DNA of 64,000 nucleotides from Falsirhodobacter sp. 20TX0035 (GTDB lineage Bacteria; Pseudomonadota; Alphaproteobacteria; Rhodobacterales; Rhodobacteraceae), in assembly GCF_028307215.1 (NCBI RefSeq), contig NZ_JAQMHV010000013.1:1-64000 (forward strand). Direction: 5' to 3'. The position numbers were made by a program, and so were the translations under genes. The first letter of the stretch is position 1. Every line of letters starts with the position of its first letter. Below, one piece after another: positions 36,861 through 52,500 of this stretch. The notes under the pieces were generated by a model. The model was not told where the DNA came from. It did not search any database and saw nothing but the letters and a program-made list of their open reading frames with translations.

Positions 36861-39800
36861 ATGGCTCAGAGCTACGTTGGCCAGAAGCGCATCCGCCGTT
36901 ACTTCGGAAAAATCCGTGAAGTTCTGGAAATGCCGAACCTCATCGAGGTTCAGAAGTCGTCCTACGACCTGTTCCTGAAGTCGGGCGAAGGCCAGACGCC
37001 GGCGGATGGCGAAGGGATCAAGGGTGTCTTCCAGTCCGTGTTCCCCATCAAGGACTTCAACGAGACGGCCGTTCTGGAGTTCGTGAAATACGAGCTGGAA
37101 AAGCCGAAATACGACGTGGACGAGTGCCAGCAGCGCGACATGACCTATGCCGCGCCGCTGAAGGTCACCCTGCGTCTGATCGTGTTCGATGTCGACGAGA
37201 CGACGGGCAACCGTTCGGTCAAGGACATCAAGGAACAGGATGTCTACATGGGCGACATGCCCCTGATGACGTCCAACGGCACGTTCATCGTGAACGGCAC
37301 CGAACGGGTGATCGTGTCCCAGATGCACCGGTCGCCCGGCGTGTTCTTCGACCATGACAAGGGCAAGACGCATTCCTCGGGGAAACTGCTGTTTGCCTGC
37401 CGCATCATTCCTTACCGCGGGTCGTGGCTGGACTTCGAGTTCGACGCCAAGGACATTGTCTTCGCGCGCATCGACCGTCGCCGCAAGCTGCCGGTGACGA
37501 CGCTTCTTTATGCCCTGGGCCTGGACCAGGAAGCGATCATGTCGGCCTATTACGACACGGTCTCCTACCGCTACGAGAAGAACAAGGGCTGGGTGACCCG
37601 GTTCTTCCCCGAGCGCGTGCGCGGCACCCGTCCGACCTACGATCTGGTCGACGCCGCCACCGGTGAGGTGATCTGCAAAGCCGGCGAGAAGATGACGCCG
37701 CGCATGGTCAAGAAGCTGATCGACGATGGCGAGGTCACCGAACTGCTGCTGCCGTTTGACCAGATCATCGGTCGCTTCGTGGCGCAGGACATCATCAACG
37801 AAGAAACGGGCGAGATCTGGGTCGAAGCCGGCGACGAGCTGACCATGGAATACGACCGTGACGGCGAGGTGAAGGGCGGCACCCTGAAGGTGCTGCTGGA
37901 CCAGGGCATCACGGAGCTTCCGATCCTGGACATCGACGGCATCAACGTGGGCGCGTATATCCGCAACACGATGGCCGCCGACAAGAACATGGGCCGCGAA
38001 GGCGCGCTCATGGACATCTACCGCGTCATGCGTCCGGGCGAGCCGCCGACCGTCGAAGCCGCGTCGAACCTGTTCGACACGCTGTTCGCGGATTCGGAGC
38101 GTTACGACCTGTCCGCCGTGGGCCGCGTGAAGATGAACATGCGTCTGGATCTGGACAAGCCGGACACGCAGCGCACGCTGGACCGCGACGACATCATCGC
38201 CTGCATCAAGGCGCTGACGGAACTGCGCGACGGCAAGGGCGAGATCGACGACATCGACCACCTCGGCAACCGCCGGGTGCGTTCGGTCGGCGAGCTGATG
38301 GAGAACCAGTACCGCGTCGGCCTGCTGCGCATGGAGCGCGCGATCAAGGAACGCATGTCCTCGGTCGAGATCGACACGATCATGCCGCAGGACCTGATCA
38401 ACGCCAAACCCGCGGCGGCCGCGGTGCGTGAATTCTTCGGCTCATCGCAGCTGTCGCAGTTCATGGACCAGACGAACCCGCTGTCGGAAGTGACGCACAA
38501 GCGTCGTCTCTCGGCTCTCGGGCCGGGCGGTCTGACGCGCGAGCGTGCCGGTTTCGAGGTTCGCGACGTTCACCCGACCCACTACGGCCGGATGTGCCCG
38601 ATTGAGACGCCGGAAGGTCAGAACATCGGTCTGATCAACAGCCTCGCCACCTTCGCGCGCGTGAACAAGTACGGCTTCATCGAGACGCCCTACCGCAAGG
38701 TCGTGGATGGTCAGGTCACGGACGACGTGGTCTACATCTCCGCCACCGAGGAGATGCGCCACACGGTCGCCCAGGCGAACGCCACGATCGACGAGAACGG
38801 CCGCTTCACCAGCGACCTGATCTCCACCCGCAAGGCGGGCGAGTTCATGCTGAACCCGCCGGAAGCCGTCGACCTGATCGACGTGTCGCCGAAGCAGCTG
38901 GTGTCGGTCGCGGCCTCGCTGATCCCGTTCCTGGAAAACGACGACGCCAACCGCGCCCTGATGGGCTCGAACATGCAGCGTCAGGCGGTTCCGCTGCTGA
39001 AATCCGACGCGCCCTTCGTGGGCACGGGGATCGAGGCGGTCGTGGCCCGCGACTCGGGCGCCGCGATCATGGCGCGCCGGGCCGGGGTCATCGACCAAGT
39101 GGATGCCACCCGGATCGTGGTCCGCGCGACCGAGATGCTGGAGCCGGGCGAGCCGGGCGTGGACATCTACCGTTTGCGCAAATTCAAGCGGTCGAACCAG
39201 TCGTCCTGCATCAACCAGCGTCCGCTGGTGAAGGTGGGCGATCAGGTGACGCGCGGCGAGGTGGTGGCCGACGGCCCGAACACCGACATGGGCGAACTGG
39301 CCCTGGGCCGGAACGTCATCGTGGCGTTCATGCCGTGGAACGGCTACAACTACGAGGACTCGATCCTGATCTCGGAGCGCATCCTGAAGGATGACGTCTT
39401 CACCTCGATCCACATCGAGGAATACGAGGTCGCCGCCCGCGACACGAAGCTGGGCCCGGAAGAGATCACGCGCGACATCCCGAACGTGGGCGAGGAAGCC
39501 CTGCGCAACCTGGATGAAGCCGGCATCGTCTATATCGGGGCCGAGGTTCAGCCGGGCGACATCCTGGTCGGCAAGATCACCCCGAAGGGTGAATCCCCGA
39601 TGACGCCGGAGGAGAAGCTTCTCCGCGCCATCTTCGGTGAAAAGGCCTCGGACGTGCGCGACACGTCGCTGCGCCTGCCGCCGGGGGCCTATGGCACGAT
39701 CGTGGAGGTGCGGGTCTTCAACCGTCATGGCGTCGACAAGGACGAACGTGCGCTGCAGATCGAGCGTGAGGAAGTCGAACGCCTGTCCCGCGACCGCGAC

Positions 39801-40994
39801 GACGAGCTGGCGATCCTTGATCGCAACATCTACTCGCGCCTGCGGACGCTGGTTCTGGGCAAGACGGCCGTGAAGGGTCCGAAGGGCATCAAGTCCGGAT
39901 CGACCATCGACGCCGAACTGCTGGGCACCCTGTCCAAGGGCCAGTGGTGGCAGCTTGCCCTGGGCGAGGAAGCCGACGCGAAGGAGGTCGAGGCGCTGCA
40001 CGAGCAGTACGAGGCCCAGAAGCGTCAGCTTGATCACCGGTTCGAGGACAAGGTCGAGAAAGTCCGTCGCGGCGACGATCTGCCCCCGGGCGTGATGAAG
40101 ATGGTCAAGGTGTTCGTCGCGGTGAAGCGCAAGCTGCAACCGGGCGACAAGATGGCCGGTCGTCACGGCAACAAGGGCGTCATCTCCAAGGTCGTGCCGG
40201 TGGAGGACATGCCGTTCCTCGCCGACGGGACCGTGGTCGACCTCGTGCTGAACCCGCTGGGCGTGCCGTCGCGGATGAACGTCGGTCAGATCCTGGAAAC
40301 CCACATGGGCTGGGCCGCGCGCGGTCTGGGGATCAAGATCGACGAGGCGCTGCAGGAGTATCGCCGCAAGGGCGACATGACCCCGGTGAAGGAAGCGATG
40401 CGTCTGGCCTATGGCGACGAGACATATGACGCGGCCTTCGGCGAGCGCAACGACGACGACATCCTGGAAATGGCGGGCAACGTCACCAAGGGCGTGCCGA
40501 TCGCGACTCCCGTCTTCGACGGCGCGAAGGAGCCGGACGTGAACGACGCGCTTCGCCGCGCGGGCTTCAACGAGTCGGGTCAGTCGATCGTCTTCGATGG
40601 CCGTTCGGGCGAACAGTTCGCGCGTCCCGTCACGGTGGGCGTGAAGTACATGCTGAAACTCCACCACTTGGTGGACGACAAGCTGCACGCGCGTTCGACC
40701 GGTCCGTACTCGCTTGTCACGCAGCAGCCGCTGGGTGGTAAGGCGCAGTTCGGTGGCCAGCGTCTGGGGGAGATGGAGGTCTGGGCGCTGGAAGCCTATG
40801 GCGCCGCCTACACCCTGCAGGAAATGCTGACGGTGAAGTCGGACGACGTTGCCGGACGGACGAAGATGTACGAGTCGATCGTCAAGGGCGAGGACAACTT
40901 CGAGGCCGGCGTGCCGGAATCGTTCAACGTTCTCGTCAAGGAGGTCCGCGGTCTGGGCCTCAACATGGAACTCCTGGATTCGGAGGAGGAGTGA
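36861..40994 (+). CDS. rpoB: DNA-directed RNA polymerase beta subunit
   Basis: A 1377-residue beta subunit. It contains the rifampicin pocket [20 protein letters not shown] and [19 protein letters not shown] with wild-type-looking Asp/His/Ser positions. Further matches are [32 protein letters not shown], the [14 protein letters not shown] active-site region and the clamp-contacting C-terminus. The start at 36861 ([16 protein letters not shown]) is set by homology; upstream in-frame sequence overlaps the rplL-rpoB leader. It is followed by rpoC after 48 bases. Confidence 0.98.
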   Translation: MAQSYVGQKRIRRYFGKIREVLEMPNLIEVQKSSYDLFLKSGEGQTPADGEGIKGVFQSVFPIKDFNETAVLEFVKYELEKPKYDVDECQQRDMTYAAPLKVTLRLIVFDVDETTGNRSVKDIKEQDVYMGDMPLMTSNGTFIVNGTERVIVSQMHRSPGVFFDHDKGKTHSSGKLLFACRIIPYRGSWLDFEFDAKDIVFARIDRRRKLPVTTLLYALGLDQEAIMSAYYDTVSYRYEKNKGWVTRFFPERVRGTRPTYDLVDAATGEVICKAGEKMTPRMVKKLIDDGEVTELLLPFDQIIGRFVAQDIINEETGEIWVEAGDELTMEYDRDGEVKGGTLKVLLDQGITELPILDIDGINVGAYIRNTMAADKNMGREGALMDIYRVMRPGEPPTVEAASNLFDTLFADSERYDLSAVGRVKMNMRLDLDKPDTQRTLDRDDIIACIKALTELRDGKGEIDDIDHLGNRRVRSVGELMENQYRVGLLRMERAIKERMSSVEIDTIMPQDLINAKPAAAAVREFFGSSQLSQFMDQTNPLSEVTHKRRLSALGPGGLTRERAGFEVRDVHPTHYGRMCPIETPEGQNIGLINSLATFARVNKYGFIETPYRKVVDGQVTDDVVYISATEEMRHTVAQANATIDENGRFTSDLISTRKAGEFMLNPPEAVDLIDVSPKQLVSVAASLIPFLENDDANRALMGSNMQRQAVPLLKSDAPFVGTGIEAVVARDSGAAIMARRAGVIDQVDATRIVVRATEMLEPGEPGVDIYRLRKFKRSNQSSCINQRPLVKVGDQVTRGEVVADGPNTDMGELALGRNVIVAFMPWNGYNYEDSILISERILKDDVFTSIHIEEYEVAARDTKLGPEEITRDIPNVGEEALRNLDEAGIVYIGAEVQPGDILVGKITPKGESPMTPEEKLLRAIFGEKASDVRDTSLRLPPGAYGTIVEVRVFNRHGVDKDERALQIEREEVERLSRDRDDELAILDRNIYSRLRTLVLGKTAVKGPKGIKSGSTIDAELLGTLSKGQWWQLALGEEADAKEVEALHEQYEAQKRQLDHRFEDKVEKVRRGDDLPPGVMKMVKVFVAVKRKLQPGDKMAGRHGNKGVISKVVPVEDMPFLADGTVVDLVLNPLGVPSRMNVGQILETHMGWAARGLGIKIDEALQEYRRKGDMTPVKEAMRLAYGDETYDAAFGERNDDDILEMAGNVTKGVPIATPVFDGAKEPDVNDALRRAGFNESGQSIVFDGRSGEQFARPVTVGVKYMLKLHHLVDDKLHARSTGPYSLVTQQPLGGKAQFGGQRLGEMEVWALEAYGAAYTLQEMLTVKSDDVAGRTKMYESIVKGEDNFEAGVPESFNVLVKEVRGLGLNMELLDSEEE

Positions 40995-41042
40995 GGGCGT
41001 TCGCGCCCTCACCAACCCGCATCCCTTCTGCAAGGACATGAA

Positions 41043-44000
41043 ATGAACCAGGAACTGAGCACCAATCCGTTCAACCCGGTCGCCCCGGTGCGGACCTTCG
41101 ACGAGATCAAGATCTCTCTGGCCTCGCCCGAGCGGATCCTCTCGTGGTCCTACGGCGAGATCAAGAAGCCGGAAACCATCAACTACCGCACGTTCAAGCC
41201 GGAACGGGACGGTCTGTTCTGCGCGCGCATCTTCGGGCCGATCAAGGACTACGAGTGCCTGTGCGGCAAGTACAAGCGCATGAAGTATCGCGGCGTCGTC
41301 TGCGAGAAGTGCGGCGTCGAGGTCACGCTCCAGAAGGTCCGTCGCGAGCGCATGGGCCATATCGAACTGGCCGCGCCCGTCGCGCACATCTGGTTCCTGA
41401 AGTCGCTGCCGTCCCGCATCGGCCTCATGCTGGACATGACGCTGCGCGATCTGGAACGCATCCTGTATTTCGAGAACTACGTCGTGATCGAGCCGGGTCT
41501 GACCGACCTGACCTACGGCCAGCTGATGACCGAGGACGAGTTCCTTGACGCGCAGGACCAGTACGGCGCCGACGCGTTCACGGCGAACATTGGCGCGGAA
41601 GCCATCCGCGAGATGCTGGCCGCGATCGACCTGCAGGCCACGGCCGACCAGCTGCGCGAGGAGCTGAAGGAAGCCACGGGCGAGCTGAAGCCGAAGAAGA
41701 TCATCAAGCGCCTGAAGATCGTCGAGTCGTTCCTGGAATCGGGCAACCGTCCCGAATGGATGATCCTGACCGTCCTGCCGGTGATCCCGCCGGAACTGCG
41801 CCCGCTGGTCCCGCTGGACGGCGGCCGGTTCGCCACGTCCGACCTGAACGACCTGTACCGCCGCGTGATCAACCGGAACAACCGCCTGAAGCGCCTGATC
41901 GAGCTTCGCGCGCCGGACATCATCGTGCGCAACGAAAAGCGGATGCTTCAGGAAGCCGTCGACGCGCTGTTCGACAACGGCCGCCGCGGCCGCGTGATCA
42001 CGGGCACCAACAAGCGCCCGCTGAAATCGCTGTCGGACATGCTGAAGGGCAAACAGGGCCGCTTCCGCCAGAACCTTCTCGGCAAGCGGGTCGACTTCTC
42101 GGGCCGGTCCGTCATCGTGACGGGTCCGGAGCTGAAGCTGCACCAGTGCGGCCTGCCGAAGAAGATGGCCTTGGAGCTGTTCAAGCCCTTCATCTACTCG
42201 CGTCTGGAGGCCAAGGGCCTGTCCAGCACCGTGAAGCAGGCGAAGAAGCTGGTCGAGAAAGAGCGTCCCGAGGTCTGGGACATTCTGGACGAGGTCATCC
42301 GTGAACACCCGGTTCTGCTGAACCGCGCGCCCACGCTGCACCGTCTGGGCATCCAGGCGTTCGAGCCGATCCTGATCGAAGGCAAGGCGATCCAGCTGCA
42401 CCCGCTCGTCTGCTCGGCGTTCAACGCCGACTTCGACGGTGACCAGATGGCCGTGCACGTCCCGCTGTCGCTGGAAGCGCAGCTGGAAGCGCGCGTCCTG
42501 ATGATGTCGACGAACAACGTGCTGTCGCCCGCCAACGGCGCGCCGATCATCGTTCCGTCGCAGGACATGGTGCTTGGTCTCTACTACACCACCATGCAGC
42601 GCGACGGCATGAAGGGTGAAGGCATGGCCTTCGCCTCGGTCGAGGAAGTGGAGCATGCCCTTGCCGCCGGCGAGGTGCACCTGCACGCCAAGATCCAGGC
42701 GCGGATCAAGCAGATCGACAACGAGGGCAACGAGGTCGTCAAGCGTTTCGAGACGACGCCGGGCCGTCTGCGTCTGGGCAACCTGCTGCCGCTGAACGCG
42801 AAAGCGCCGTTCGAGTTGGTGAACCGCCTGCTGCGCAAGAAGGACGTCCAGAACGTCATCGACACCGTCTACCGCTATTGCGGCCAGAAGGAGTCGGTCA
42901 TCTTCTGCGACCAGATCATGGGCATGGGCTTCCGCGAGGCGTTCAAGGCCGGCATCTCGTTTGGCAAGGACGACATGCTGATCCCCGACACCAAGTGGAC
43001 CATCGTGAACGAGGTCCAGGAGCAGGTGAAGGACTTCGAGCAGCAGTACATGGACGGCCTGATCACCCAGGGCGAAAAGTACAACAAGGTCGTGGACGCC
43101 TGGTCGAAGTGCAACGACAAGGTCACCGAGGCCATGATGTCGACCATCTCGGCCACCCGCCGGGACGAGAGCGGCGCCGAGATGGAGCCCAACTCGGTCT
43201 ACATGATGGCCCACTCCGGTGCCCGGGGTTCGGTCACGCAGATGAAGCAGCTGGGCGGGATGCGCGGCCTGATGGCCAAGCCGAACGGCGAGATCATCGA
43301 GACGCCGATCATCTCGAACTTCAAGGAAGGTCTGACCGTTCTTGAATATTTCAACTCCACCCACGGCGCCCGGAAGGGCCTGTCGGACACGGCGCTGAAG
43401 ACGGCGAACTCGGGCTACCTGACGCGTCGTCTGGTGGACGTGGCGCAGGACTGCATCGTGCGCTCGCACGACTGCGGCACCGAACAGGGCATCACGGCCT
43501 CGGCCGCGGTGAATGAGGGCGAGGTCGTCGCCCCGCTGGCCGAGCGTGTGCTGGGCCGGGTCGCGGCGGACGACATCTTCGTTCCGGGCACGGACGAGGT
43601 GCTGGTGGCCAAGGGCGAACTGATCGACGAACGCCGGGCCGACGCGATCGACCAGGCGAACGTGGCTTCGGTGCGCATCCGCAGCCCGCTGACCTGCGAG
43701 GCCGAGGAAGGCGTCTGCGCCATGTGCTACGGTCGCGACCTGGCACGCGGCACCCTGGTCAACCAGGGCGAAGCGGTCGGCATCATCGCGGCGCAGTCCA
43801 TTGGTGAACCGGGCACCCAGCTGACGATGCGGACGTTCCACATCGGCGGCGTGGCCCAGGGCGGCCAGCAGTCCTTCCTCGACGCCTCGCAAGAGGGTCG
43901 GGTGGAGTTCCGCAACGCGCAGCTTCTGGAAAACGCCGCGGGCGAACAGGTGGCGATGGGCCGCAACATGCAGCTCGTCATCATCGACGAGGCGGGGCAG

Positions 44001-45236
44001 GAGCGTGCGACGCACAAGGTCACCTACGGGACCAAGGTGCACGTGCGCGAAGGCGACACCATCAAGCGCGGCACCAAGCTGATCGAATGGGACCCCTACA
44101 CCCTTCCGATCATCGCGGAACGCACGGGTGTGGCCCGGTTCGTCGACCTTATCACGGGCCTTTCGGTCCGCGAGGACACCGACGAGGCGACCGGCATGAG
44201 CCAGAAGATCGTTTCGGACTGGCGCGCGGCCCCCAAGGGGAACGAGCTGAAGCCCGAGATCATCATCATGGACCCGGAAACTGGCGAGCCGATGCGTGGG
44301 GAAGGGGGCAATCCCATCTCGTACCCGATGTCGGTGGACGCGATCCTTTCGGTCGAAGACGGCCAGGAGATCAAGGCCGGCGACGTGGTGGCCCGGATCC
44401 CGCGCGAAGGCGCGCGGACGAAGGACATCACCGGGGGTCTGCCGCGCGTGGCGGAACTGTTCGAGGCCCGTCGTCCGAAAGATCACGCGATCATCGTGGA
44501 AAGCGATGGCTACGTGCGCTTCGGCAAGGACTACAAGAACAAGCGCCGCATCACGATCGAGCCGGTGGACGAAAGCCTGACGGCGGTCGAGTACATGGTG
44601 CCGAAAGGCAAGCACATCCCGGTGCAGGAAGGCGACTTCGTGCAGAAGGGCGACTACATCATGGACGGCAACCCGGCTCCGCACGACATCCTGCGGATCA
44701 TGGGGATCGAGGCCCTGGCCAACTACATGATCGACGAGGTGCAGGAGGTTTACCGACTGCAGGGCGTGAAGATCAACGACAAGCACATCGAGGTGATCGT
44801 GCGGCAGATGCTGCAGAAGTACGAGATCCTGGATTCGGGCGAGACGACGCTGCTCAAGGGCGAGCATGTCGACAAGTCCGAGCTTGACGAGGTCAACGAG
44901 AAGGCCGTGGCGCACAACATGCGTCCGGCCTCGGCCGAACCGATCCTTCTGGGGATCACCAAGGCGTCGCTGCAGACCCGCAGCTTCATCTCGGCCGCGT
45001 CCTTCCAAGAGACGACCCGCGTGCTGACCGAGGCTTCGGTTCAGGGCAAGCGCGACAAGCTGGTCGGCCTGAAGGAGAACGTGATCGTGGGCCGCCTGAT
45101 CCCGGCCGGCACCGGCGGGGCGACCAGCCGCGTGAAGCAGGTCGCGGCGAAACGCGACGCCGTCGTGATCGACGCGCGCCGCAGCGAGGCCGAAGCGGCG
45201 GTGCCGCTGGCCGCGCCGGACGCCGGAAACGACTGA
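41043..45236 (+). CDS. rpoC: DNA-directed RNA polymerase beta' subunit
   Basis: A 1397-residue beta' subunit. It has the N-terminal zinc ribbon ([20 protein letters not shown]), the catalytic [12 protein letters not shown] binding Mg2+, the bridge/trigger region with [15 protein letters not shown], a second zinc site ([21 protein letters not shown]) and a C-terminal part with [19 protein letters not shown]-type sequence. A strong terminator follows, ending the rpoBC unit. Confidence 0.98.
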   Translation: MNQELSTNPFNPVAPVRTFDEIKISLASPERILSWSYGEIKKPETINYRTFKPERDGLFCARIFGPIKDYECLCGKYKRMKYRGVVCEKCGVEVTLQKVRRERMGHIELAAPVAHIWFLKSLPSRIGLMLDMTLRDLERILYFENYVVIEPGLTDLTYGQLMTEDEFLDAQDQYGADAFTANIGAEAIREMLAAIDLQATADQLREELKEATGELKPKKIIKRLKIVESFLESGNRPEWMILTVLPVIPPELRPLVPLDGGRFATSDLNDLYRRVINRNNRLKRLIELRAPDIIVRNEKRMLQEAVDALFDNGRRGRVITGTNKRPLKSLSDMLKGKQGRFRQNLLGKRVDFSGRSVIVTGPELKLHQCGLPKKMALELFKPFIYSRLEAKGLSSTVKQAKKLVEKERPEVWDILDEVIREHPVLLNRAPTLHRLGIQAFEPILIEGKAIQLHPLVCSAFNADFDGDQMAVHVPLSLEAQLEARVLMMSTNNVLSPANGAPIIVPSQDMVLGLYYTTMQRDGMKGEGMAFASVEEVEHALAAGEVHLHAKIQARIKQIDNEGNEVVKRFETTPGRLRLGNLLPLNAKAPFELVNRLLRKKDVQNVIDTVYRYCGQKESVIFCDQIMGMGFREAFKAGISFGKDDMLIPDTKWTIVNEVQEQVKDFEQQYMDGLITQGEKYNKVVDAWSKCNDKVTEAMMSTISATRRDESGAEMEPNSVYMMAHSGARGSVTQMKQLGGMRGLMAKPNGEIIETPIISNFKEGLTVLEYFNSTHGARKGLSDTALKTANSGYLTRRLVDVAQDCIVRSHDCGTEQGITASAAVNEGEVVAPLAERVLGRVAADDIFVPGTDEVLVAKGELIDERRADAIDQANVASVRIRSPLTCEAEEGVCAMCYGRDLARGTLVNQGEAVGIIAAQSIGEPGTQLTMRTFHIGGVAQGGQQSFLDASQEGRVEFRNAQLLENAAGEQVAMGRNMQLVIIDEAGQERATHKVTYGTKVHVREGDTIKRGTKLIEWDPYTLPIIAERTGVARFVDLITGLSVREDTDEATGMSQKIVSDWRAAPKGNELKPEIIIMDPETGEPMRGEGGNPISYPMSVDAILSVEDGQEIKAGDVVARIPREGARTKDITGGLPRVAELFEARRPKDHAIIVESDGYVRFGKDYKNKRRITIEPVDESLTAVEYMVPKGKHIPVQEGDFVQKGDYIMDGNPAPHDILRIMGIEALANYMIDEVQEVYRLQGVKINDKHIEVIVRQMLQKYEILDSGETTLLKGEHVDKSELDEVNEKAVAHNMRPASAEPILLGITKASLQTRSFISAASFQETTRVLTEASVQGKRDKLVGLKENVIVGRLIPAGTGGATSRVKQVAAKRDAVVIDARRSEAEAAVPLAAPDAGND

Positions 45237-45243
45237 TCCGAAG

Positions 45244-45274
45244 GGCCCCCCGAAAAAGGGGGGCCTTTTCTTTT
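45244..45274 (+). terminator. intrinsic terminator after rpoC
   Basis: An 8-base perfect stem GGCCCCCC / GGGGGGCC with a GAAAAA loop and a TTTTCTTTT tail. It begins 8 bases after the rpoC stop. Confidence 0.92.
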
Positions 45275-45283
45275 GGGGGTGCC

Positions 45284-46093
45284 ATGAAGATCCAGATGCT
45301 CGGCCTGTGCCGTTTTTCCCTTCTGTCCGAAGGCGGGTTCAAGGTCGTCCACGACACGCTGGAGGAACGGCGCCGCCACCTTTACGACCCGGCGCGGCTG
45401 GAGCAGCGCTTCGTCTGGTTCGAGCATGTCGCCTTGCCCGCCTGGGCGCGGCAGACGGATTCCGACTTCACGCTGGTGATCGCGGTAGCAGAGGACTTCC
45501 CCCAGCCCTGGCTGGACCGCCTGCGCGACCTGACGGCCCGGATCCCGCAGATCATCCTTGAGCTGTGCCCGCAGGGCCATCACCGAGACGTCTGCCGCCA
45601 CGCCATGCTGCGGCACGCGGACCCGGGTGCCGAACGTCTGGTGCTGTTCCGTCATGACGACGACGACGCCGTGGCCGTGGACTATGTGGAGATGTCGCGC
45701 CGCGACCTTCTGCGCATGCGCGCGATGGCCGAGGATCATCCCTTGTTCTTCATGGACTACGCCCGCGGGTTCACGCTGGAATACGCGGAAGGGGAGGTGC
45801 ACCTGAACCCGCAGATAACGCACACCCTGGGCGTGGCGCTGAACATCGTGGTCCCGTCGGGGCATGATCGCGGCGCGCTGGACTATCCCCATCACCGCCT
45901 GTCGACCTTCATGCCGGGCCTGTGCCTCTCGGGGCCGCAGATGTATCTGCGCGGCAAGCACGAGACGAACGACAGCCGACCGCCCTCGCGCGGGGGCAGC
46001 CCGTTCTTCTTCAAGCCCGAAACGACGCCCGCCGTTCTGGCCGACCGCTTCGGCATCGACCTGCCGGCCTTCCAGATGGCCTTGCGCCGTTAG
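45284..46093 (+). CDS. putative rhamnosyltransferase-like protein
   Basis: A 269-residue protein resembling the bacterial 'putative rhamnosyl transferase' family (Pfam PF11316 from memory). It starts [21 protein letters not shown], has [25 protein letters not shown], a GT-A-like acidic motif in [10 protein letters not shown] (119-128), GFTLEYAEG and a final [19 protein letters not shown]. There is no membrane segment. It interrupts the rpoBC-rpsL order, immediately after the rpoC terminator, so it either has its own promoter or depends on readthrough. A role in surface glycan synthesis is inference. Confidence 0.72.
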   Translation: MKIQMLGLCRFSLLSEGGFKVVHDTLEERRRHLYDPARLEQRFVWFEHVALPAWARQTDSDFTLVIAVAEDFPQPWLDRLRDLTARIPQIILELCPQGHHRDVCRHAMLRHADPGAERLVLFRHDDDDAVAVDYVEMSRRDLLRMRAMAEDHPLFFMDYARGFTLEYAEGEVHLNPQITHTLGVALNIVVPSGHDRGALDYPHHRLSTFMPGLCLSGPQMYLRGKHETNDSRPPSRGGSPFFFKPETTPAVLADRFGIDLPAFQMALRR

Positions 46094-46099
46094 GGTTTG

Positions 46100-46128
46100 T
46101 TGACATCACGCGCGACTCCCCATATACG
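46100..46128 (+). promoter_or_regulatory. strong promoter of the str operon (rpsL)
   Basis: TTGACA (46100-46105), a 17-base spacer and TATACG (46123-46128) are a near-consensus sigma-70 pair. It lies in the 247-base gap before rpsL, implying a leader of roughly 205 bases. Confidence 0.75.
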
Positions 46129-46134
46129 CGCGAT

Positions 46135-46340
46135 ACCGAATTGCGGGTTCGACCCGCCACGACGACCTTCGGGTTCGGAAGTGGTCATGATCCGGGCGTC
46201 CTGCCCGATCCTCTGAAATTCTGCCGCGCCATCCCTTTTCGGGGTGGATGCGGTTTTGGCGTTTTCACGAACGCCCTGAACTGGCGCCCCCCGACAGGAT
46301 CCGGGCAGGCGTGAACGCAACAGGAAGCACGGGGAACCGA
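46135..46340 (+). promoter_or_regulatory. long structured leader of rpsL
   Basis: About 206 bases without a gene between the predicted start site and the rpsL ATG. Hairpins are visible at 46229-46247 (CCATCCC / GGGGTGG) and 46258-46275 (GGCGTT / AACGCC). The length and structure suggest a regulated or processed leader. No ligand or protein can be assigned. Confidence 0.4.
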
Positions 46341-46712
46341 ATGCCGACGATCCAGCAGCTTATCCGCAAACCGCGGGAGCCGAAGAAGAACCGCTCCAAG
46401 TCCCAGCACTTGGAATCCTGCCCGCAGAAACGTGGCGTGTGCACGCGCGTTTACACGACGACTCCGAAGAAACCGAACTCCGCCATGCGGAAAGTGGCGA
46501 AGGTTCGCCTCACCAACGGGTTCGAGGTGATTTCGTACATTCCGGGTGAAAAGCACAACCTTCAGGAACACTCCGTTGTCCTGATCCGCGGCGGCCGGGT
46601 AAAAGACCTTCCGGGCGTTCGTTACCACATCCTGCGCGGTGTGCTCGATACGCAAGGCGTCAAAGACCGTCGCCAACGCCGTTCGAAATACGGCGCGAAA
46701 CGTCCGAAGTGA
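46341..46712 (+). CDS. rpsL: 30S ribosomal protein S12
   Basis: The 123-residue decoding-centre protein. It has [37 protein letters not shown] with Lys43 (the streptomycin-sensitivity residue, wild-type) and [12 protein letters not shown]. The start at 46341 follows GGGGAACCGA. It heads the str operon with rpsG, fusA and tuf. Confidence 0.98.
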   Translation: MPTIQQLIRKPREPKKNRSKSQHLESCPQKRGVCTRVYTTTPKKPNSAMRKVAKVRLTNGFEVISYIPGEKHNLQEHSVVLIRGGRVKDLPGVRYHILRGVLDTQGVKDRRQRRSKYGAKRPK

Positions 46713-46723
46713 GGTTCTGAGAG

Positions 46724-47194
46724 ATGTCCCGTCGTCACGCCGCCGAGAAGCGCGAAATCCTGCCCGATGCCAAGTTCGGCGATCGGGTTCTGACCAAGTT
46801 CATGAACAACCTGATGATCGATGGCAAGAAATCCATTGCCGAATCGATCGTCTACAACGCGCTTGACCGCGTTCAGGGCCGCCTGAAGCGCGAGCCGATC
46901 GAAGCGTTCCACGAGGCGCTGGAAAACGTGAAGCCGTCCGTCGAAGTGCGTTCGCGCCGCGTCGGTGGTGCGACGTACCAGGTTCCGGTCGAAGTCCGCA
47001 CGGAGCGCCGCGAGGCGCTGGCGATCCGCTGGCTGATCACCGCCGCCCGCAAGCGCAACGAGAACACCATGGAAGAGCGTCTGGCCGCCGAGCTTTCGGA
47101 TGCCGTGAACAACCGTGGAACCGCCGTCAAGAAGCGCGAAGACACGCACAAGATGGCCGACGCCAACAAGGCGTTCAGCCATTACCGCTGGTAA
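46724..47194 (+). CDS. rpsG: 30S ribosomal protein S7
   Basis: The 156-residue primary 16S-binding protein of the 30S head. It has [34 protein letters not shown], and [19 protein letters not shown]. Length fits the family. In E. coli S7 represses this operon through the rpsL-rpsG gap. Here that gap is only 11 bases, so the E. coli-type site is absent. Confidence 0.98.
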   Translation: MSRRHAAEKREILPDAKFGDRVLTKFMNNLMIDGKKSIAESIVYNALDRVQGRLKREPIEAFHEALENVKPSVEVRSRRVGGATYQVPVEVRTERREALAIRWLITAARKRNENTMEERLAAELSDAVNNRGTAVKKREDTHKMADANKAFSHYRW

Positions 47195-47218
47195 CCCATC
47201 AGCCTGAGGACCGAACCA

Positions 47219-49342
<2,124 letters not shown>

Positions 49343-49459
49343 AGGGAGCGGCGGGGGAAACCCCGCCCTTCCGCTATGTCCGGTGTTGCAGTCGCAACGC
49401 CTATCCTGTAGTGCGGGGCCTTCCCCGCCGCTGCGGAATCGAATCAAGAGGAAGCCACG

Positions 49460-50635
<1,176 letters not shown>

Positions 50636-50707
50636 TCAACCGCACCGGAAGAGGGGGCGGGGGCTCACAGGCCCCCGTCTTCCCGCCGGGCCCAAAGGGC
50701 ATGTAAA

Positions 50708-51016
50708 ATGCAAGGTCAGACTATCCGCATCAGGCTGAAGGCCTTCGATTACCGCGTGCTGGACGCCAGCACCCAGGAAATCGTGTCGACGGCGAAGCGT
50801 ACGGGCGCACAAGTGCGCGGCCCGATCCCGCTGCCGAACCAGATCGAGAAATTCACGGTTCTCCGTGGTCCGCACATCGACAAGAAGTCGCGCGACCAGT
50901 GGGAAATCCGGACGCACAAGCGTCTCCTCGACATCGTTGATCCGACCCCGCAGACCGTGGACGCGCTGATGAAGCTCGACCTCGCGGCTGGCGTTGACGT
51001 CGAAATCAAAGTGTAA
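50708..51016 (+). CDS. rpsJ: 30S ribosomal protein S10
   Basis: The 102-residue S10, also the NusE antitermination factor that contacts NusG. It has [23 protein letters not shown] and [16 protein letters not shown]. It opens the S10 block. A GC-rich hairpin (GGGGGC...GCCCCC around 50657-50676) occupies the gap after tuf2 without a T run. Confidence 0.98.
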   Translation: MQGQTIRIRLKAFDYRVLDASTQEIVSTAKRTGAQVRGPIPLPNQIEKFTVLRGPHIDKKSRDQWEIRTHKRLLDIVDPTPQTVDALMKLDLAAGVDVEIKV

Positions 51017-51028
51017 GGGGCAGGACCT

Positions 51029-51883
51029 ATGCGCTCTGGAATTATTGCAAAGAAGCTGGGCATGACCCGGCTGTTCCTGGAAGACGGTCGCCAAGTTCCG
51101 GTGACCGTTCTCCAACTCGACACGCTTCAGGTCGTCGCGCAGCGCACGGCCGATCGTGACGGCTATTCAGCGGTTCAGCTGGGCGCCGGTACGGCCAAGG
51201 CGAAACGCACCTCGGCCGGCATGCGTGGCCACTTCGCGAAAGCGAACGTGGAGCCCAAGCGCAAGATCGCGGAATTCCGCGTTACGCCCGAGAACCTGAT
51301 CGACGTGGGCGAAGAGATCATCGCCGACCACTACTTCGCCGGTCAGTTCGTAGACGTGGCGGGCGTGTCCATCGGTAAAGGTTTTGCCGGTGCGATGAAG
51401 CGTCACAACTTCGGCGGTCTGCGCGCCTCGCACGGTGTGTCCGTGTCGCACCGTTCGCACGGTTCGACGGGCCAGTGCCAGGATCCCGGCAAGGTCTTCA
51501 AGGGCAAGAAGATGGCCGGTCACCTTGGCGCCGTCCGTGTGACGACCCAGAACCTGCAGGTCGTCAAGACCGACTCCGACCGCGGCATCATCATGATCAA
51601 GGGCGCTGTCCCCGGATCGAAAGGTGGCTGGGTCACCGTGAAGGACGCCGTCAAGAAGCCGGTTCCGGACAATGTGATCCTGCCCGCCGCGCTGCGTTCC
51701 GCCGCTGCCGCTGCGCACCGCGCGGCTGAAGAAGCCGCCGCTGCCGCCGCTGCCGAGGAAGAAGCCGCACGCGCCGCCGCTGCCGCCGAACAGGCCGCTG
51801 CAGAGGAAGCCGCGCTGGCCGAAGCCAATGCCGCATCGACCGACGATGCATCCGATGCCTCCGACGAAGGAGAAGCGAAATGA
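51029..51883 (+). CDS. rplC: 50S ribosomal protein L3 with Ala/Glu-rich C-terminal tail
   Basis: L3 assembles early on 23S rRNA. The core (1-224) is canonical: [49 protein letters not shown] and KKMAGHLG. Residues 225-284 form a 60-residue tail of Ala, Glu and then Ser/Asp, absent from the 209-residue E. coli protein, predicted helical then disordered. Extensions of this sort are known to me in Rhodobacteraceae L3, but their role is not. Its stop overlaps the rplD start (ATGA). Confidence 0.96.
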   Translation: MRSGIIAKKLGMTRLFLEDGRQVPVTVLQLDTLQVVAQRTADRDGYSAVQLGAGTAKAKRTSAGMRGHFAKANVEPKRKIAEFRVTPENLIDVGEEIIADHYFAGQFVDVAGVSIGKGFAGAMKRHNFGGLRASHGVSVSHRSHGSTGQCQDPGKVFKGKKMAGHLGAVRVTTQNLQVVKTDSDRGIIMIKGAVPGSKGGWVTVKDAVKKPVPDNVILPAALRSAAAAAHRAAEEAAAAAAAEEEAARAAAAAEQAAAEEAALAEANAASTDDASDASDEGEAK

Positions 51884-52500
51884 AACTCGACGTCATCAAG
51901 CTTGACGCCGGCAAGGCGGGCTCGATCGACCTCGCGGACGAGATCTTCGGTCTCGAACCGCGCGCCGACATCCTGCACCGCGTTGTTCGCTGGCAGCGTG
52001 CCAAGGCCCAAGCCGGCACGCACTCCACGCTCGGCAAGTCGGACGTGTCCTATTCGACGAAGAAGATCTACAAGCAGAAGGGCACCGGCGGCGCACGTCA
52101 CGGTTCCAAGAAAGCTCCGACCTTCCGTCACGGTGGTGTCTACAAGGGCCCGCAGCCCCGCAGCCACGCCCACGAGCTACCGAAGAAATTCCGCGCTCTG
52201 GGCCTGAAGCACGCCCTGTCCTCGAAAGCCGCCACGGGCAACCTGGTGGTTCTGGAAGACACGGTCATGGCCGAAGCCAAGACCTCGTTCCTAGCCAAGG
52301 CCGTGAAGGAACTGGGCTGGAAGCGCGTGCTGATCATCGACGGCGCCGACGTGAACGAAAACTTCGCAACGGCCGCCCGCAACCTGGAAGGCGTGGATAT
52401 CCTGCCGACCATGGGCGCGAACGTGTATGACATCCTGAAGCGTGACACGCTGGTGCTCACGAAGTCGGCTGTCGAAGCTCTGGAGGCTCGCCTGAAATGA
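51880..52500 (+). CDS. rplD: 50S ribosomal protein L4
   Basis: A 206-residue L4 lining the exit tunnel. It has the extended loop with [25 protein letters not shown] and the C-terminal [25 protein letters not shown]. In E. coli L4 autoregulates the S10 operon. No matching leader was identified here. Overlaps rplC and rplW by ATGA junctions. Confidence 0.97.
   Translation: MKLDVIKLDAGKAGSIDLADEIFGLEPRADILHRVVRWQRAKAQAGTHSTLGKSDVSYSTKKIYKQKGTGGARHGSKKAPTFRHGGVYKGPQPRSHAHELPKKFRALGLKHALSSKAATGNLVVLEDTVMAEAKTSFLAKAVKELGWKRVLIIDGADVNENFATAARNLEGVDILPTMGANVYDILKRDTLVLTKSAVEALEARLK

Noticed and set aside
38442-45008. A very long open frame on the minus strand opposite rpoB-rpoC
   Set aside because: It mirrors the codon structure of rpoBC in GC-rich DNA, is low-complexity (His/Arg/Ala/Val/Asp) without any domain, and both sense genes are unquestionable.
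51701-51840. Ala-codon-rich stretch in rplC considered as a tandem DNA repeat or CRISPR-like array
   Set aside because: There are no regular repeat units or spacers. It is in frame with L3 and encodes a helical tail.
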